Shown here piece by piece: positions 62,438 to 64,000 of a DNA stretch of 64,000 bases. Both the position numbers and the translations under genes were made by a program. The stretch is from the NCBI RefSeq assembly GCF_003254465.1, contig NZ_QDFI01000017.1:1-64000 (forward strand), written 5' to 3'. The stretch is from Meridianimarinicoccus zhengii. GTDB taxonomy: Bacteria > Pseudomonadota > Alphaproteobacteria > Rhodobacterales > Rhodobacteraceae. The notes under the pieces are model-generated. The model worked only from the letters and a program-made list of their open reading frames with translations. It was not told the origin of the DNA and did not search any database. Every line of letters begins with the position of its first letter. Position 1 is the first letter of the stretch.

Positions 62438-63201
62438 TGAAAGGCGACGTATCCGCAAGACAACTCTGCATTCGGTTCGACGGGCGCGACGGCCCCGTGA
62501 CGGCGCTGGCCCCCACGGATCTGGACCTCAAGCCGGGCACGTTCACGGCGCTGATCGGACCTTCGGGCTGCGGCAAGTCCACGCTCATGAACGCGATCGG
62601 CGGCTTCGTGCCCCCATCGTCGGGCAGCCTGACGCTGGATGGCGACCCGATCACCGGACCGTCCGAAAAGGTCGGCGTGATTTTCCAGCAATACGCCCTG
62701 TTCCCGTGGTTCACCGCGCTCGACAACGTGCAGTTCGGGCTGAAACGCCTGCGCCTGTCACGGGCCGAGGAAACCGACCGCGCCATGGCCGCGCTGGAAG
62801 AGGTCGGCCTGACCGCGCACAAGGACAAGTATCCGCAGGCCCTGTCCGGCGGCATGAAACAGCGTGTCGCCATCGCACGCACCTTTGCCTTCGGACCCGA
62901 GGTTCTGCTGATGGACGAGCCCTTCGGCGCGCTGGATGCGCAGACGCGGCTGATCATGCACTCCCTGCTGATCCGCGTCTGGCAGAAGCACAAGGCGACC
63001 GTTCTGTTCGTCACCCATGACGTGGATGAGGCCCTGCTTCTGGCCGATCATGTGCATGTCATGTCGGCTGCACCGGGGCGGCTGATCCGCCAGTACGACC
63101 TGCCGCAGGCCCGCCCGCGCACGATGCGCGGGGCCCCCGAACTGCTCGATATCCGCGAAGAGATCATCGGCCTTCTGCATCCGGCGGCGATGTCCGCCTG
63201 A
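62437..63201 (+). CDS. ABC transporter ATP-binding protein, SsuB/TauB type
   Basis: ATPase of the same importer, 254 residues. Walker A is [15 protein letters not shown], the Q-loop region [20 protein letters not shown], the signature [16 protein letters not shown], Walker [17 protein letters not shown], and the switch His is in [14 protein letters not shown]. The FQQ/LFPW pattern is typical of nitrate/sulfonate/taurine transport ATPases. It starts within the permease stop (TGATG) and is followed 28 bp later by the binding-protein gene. Confidence 0.9.
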   Translation: MKGDVSARQLCIRFDGRDGPVTALAPTDLDLKPGTFTALIGPSGCGKSTLMNAIGGFVPPSSGSLTLDGDPITGPSEKVGVIFQQYALFPWFTALDNVQFGLKRLRLSRAEETDRAMAALEEVGLTAHKDKYPQALSGGMKQRVAIARTFAFGPEVLLMDEPFGALDAQTRLIMHSLLIRVWQKHKATVLFVTHDVDEALLLADHVHVMSAAPGRLIRQYDLPQARPRTMRGAPELLDIREEIIGLLHPAAMSA

Positions 63202-63229
63202 CCTAATCCCCCAATCGAAAGGAAACACC

Positions 63230-64000
63230 ATGAACCGCACACTCATCCTTGCCGCAGCGCTTGTCGCGGCACCGCTTGTCGCCCAGGCCGAACGCATCGT
63301 CTTCGCCTGGACCCCGAACCCGCAGACGCCGCAGGTCGATATCGCACTTGCCGAAGGCATGTTCGAGGCGGCGGGGCTCGACGTGTCCATCGTATCCTTC
63401 CCGACCGGGCGCGAAGGCTTCGAGGCGCTGCTGGGCGGGCAGGTCGACATCACCTTCATGGCGGAACTGCCCGCCGCCACCGGCGCCCTGCGCGACCAGG
63501 ACTTCGGCATCGTGGGGGAACTGGCCCGCTATACCGGATCGCGGATCGTCGGCCGTGCCGATGCCGGCGAATTCACCAGTGCGGCAGATCTCGCGGGCCT
63601 GCGCATCGGCACCACGCTGGGCACCAACGTGCATTTCATGCTGTCCGGGGTTCTGGACAGCGCGGGCGTCGAGGCGACGATCGTCAACGCCTCGCCGGTC
63701 GATCTCGTGTCGGCCATCACGCGCGGCGACGTGGATGCAATCGCCCCCTTCCCGACCTTCTACGCGGCCGCAGCCGACGCCCTGGGCGACGATTACCGCG
63801 AATTGCGCGTGGACAGCTACCAGGTCCACTACATCCTCGCCGCCAGCCCCGCCATGCTCGCTCGCGAAGAGGCATTGACCACCTTCCTGTCCGTGCTGGC
63901 AGAGGCCGACGACATGGTGGCCGCGCAGCCCGCGGGCGCGATGGAGGCCGTTTCGGCGTCCCTCGGCGGGGCCATGTCGCCCGAAGCACTGTCGGTGATG
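63230..64000 (+). CDS. ABC transporter substrate-binding protein, SsuA/TauA type, 3' end missing at window edge
   Basis: Periplasmic binding protein for the importer; 257 codons are visible and the frame is open at the right edge, so about 50-70 residues are probably missing. The signal peptide is MNRTLILAAALVAAPLVAQA, cleavage before ERIVF. The SsuA/NMT1-like fold is shown by FAWTPNPQTPQVDIALAEGM, the helix FEAAGLDVSIVSFPTGREGF and ADLAGLRIGTTLGTNVHFML. The ligand could be an organosulfonate, a thiamine-like pyrimidine or another small anion; it cannot be decided here. An AAAGGA site lies 6 nt before the ATG at 63230. Confidence 0.87.
   Translation, partial: MNRTLILAAALVAAPLVAQAERIVFAWTPNPQTPQVDIALAEGMFEAAGLDVSIVSFPTGREGFEALLGGQVDITFMAELPAATGALRDQDFGIVGELARYTGSRIVGRADAGEFTSAADLAGLRIGTTLGTNVHFMLSGVLDSAGVEATIVNASPVDLVSAITRGDVDAIAPFPTFYAAAADALGDDYRELRVDSYQVHYILAASPAMLAREEALTTFLSVLAEADDMVAAQPAGAMEAVSASLGGAMSPEALSVM

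Overview
The window is about 64 kb of high-GC, densely coded chromosome. It fits an alphaproteobacterium of the order Rhodobacterales (Roseobacter/Rhodobacter type). The grounds are a Ruegeria-style ectoine/hydroxyectoine catabolic cluster, a rhizobial/roseobacterial aglEFGAK alpha-glucoside operon, the block argS-SPOR-nagZ-scpA-scpB, a single-cysteine DksA, and many overlapping or GTG starts. I see no rRNA, tRNA, CRISPR array, insertion sequence or prophage. This placement is inferred from gene content and no database was searched.

Layout. (1) 1-2.9 kb: heterotetrameric sarcosine oxidase operon soxB-soxD-soxA (soxA cut by the left edge), with a divergent GlxA/AraC-type regulator and an 18-bp perfect palindrome between them. 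(2) 4-8 kb: a ribokinase-like kinase, an FAH-family hydrolase and a Tat-exported PhoX phosphatase. (3) 8.2-20.7 kb: ectoine catabolism. One arm is atf-ssd-asnC on the minus strand. The other is enuR, the TRAP transporter uehABC, usp and eutABCD on the plus strand. The deacetylase gene eutE (doeB) is not present here. (4) 20.8-27 kb: DUF302 protein, VTT-like membrane protein, orphan oligopeptide-type binding protein, and an OmpR/EnvZ-type two-component pair divergent from a His/Met-rich EF-hand protein. (5) 27-32.4 kb: LivFGMH-type ABC importer with a Tat-exported binding protein. (6) 33-39.4 kb: small heat shock protein, then a CheB-CheR-PAS hybrid overlapping a PAS-GGDEF-EAL protein. (7) 39.5-49.8 kb: guaB, the aglEFGAK operon, the divergent regulator aglR and glucokinase. 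(8) 49.9-59.2 kb: housekeeping genes (scpB, scpA, nagZ, a SPOR protein, argS, xthA, dksA), an FAD monooxygenase, a MoxR ATPase and a GNAT acetyltransferase. (9) 59.3-64 kb: a LacI regulator divergent from an arylsulfotransferase-like protein and a sulfonate/taurine-type ABC transporter. Its binding-protein gene is cut by the right edge.

How the parts work together. Much of the window is devoted to taking up and degrading small organic solutes: sarcosine, ectoines, alpha-glucosides, a Liv-type substrate, and an unknown substrate of the LacI-controlled cluster. Each catabolic operon has its own divergent or adjacent regulator, often with a clear palindrome between the genes. In the Ueh, Liv and Agl operons the binding-protein gene comes first and is followed by one or two strong hairpins before the permease genes. 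That arrangement suggests a shared way of making binding protein in excess of membrane components.

The most notable points are the rearranged ectoine cluster without eutE, a SoxD that has lost three of the four expected zinc ligands, the arylsulfotransferase-like/ABC cluster with twin operators 41 bp apart, a four-copy 11-bp tandem repeat between glk and scpB, and the His/Met-rich EF-hand protein beside a two-component system.
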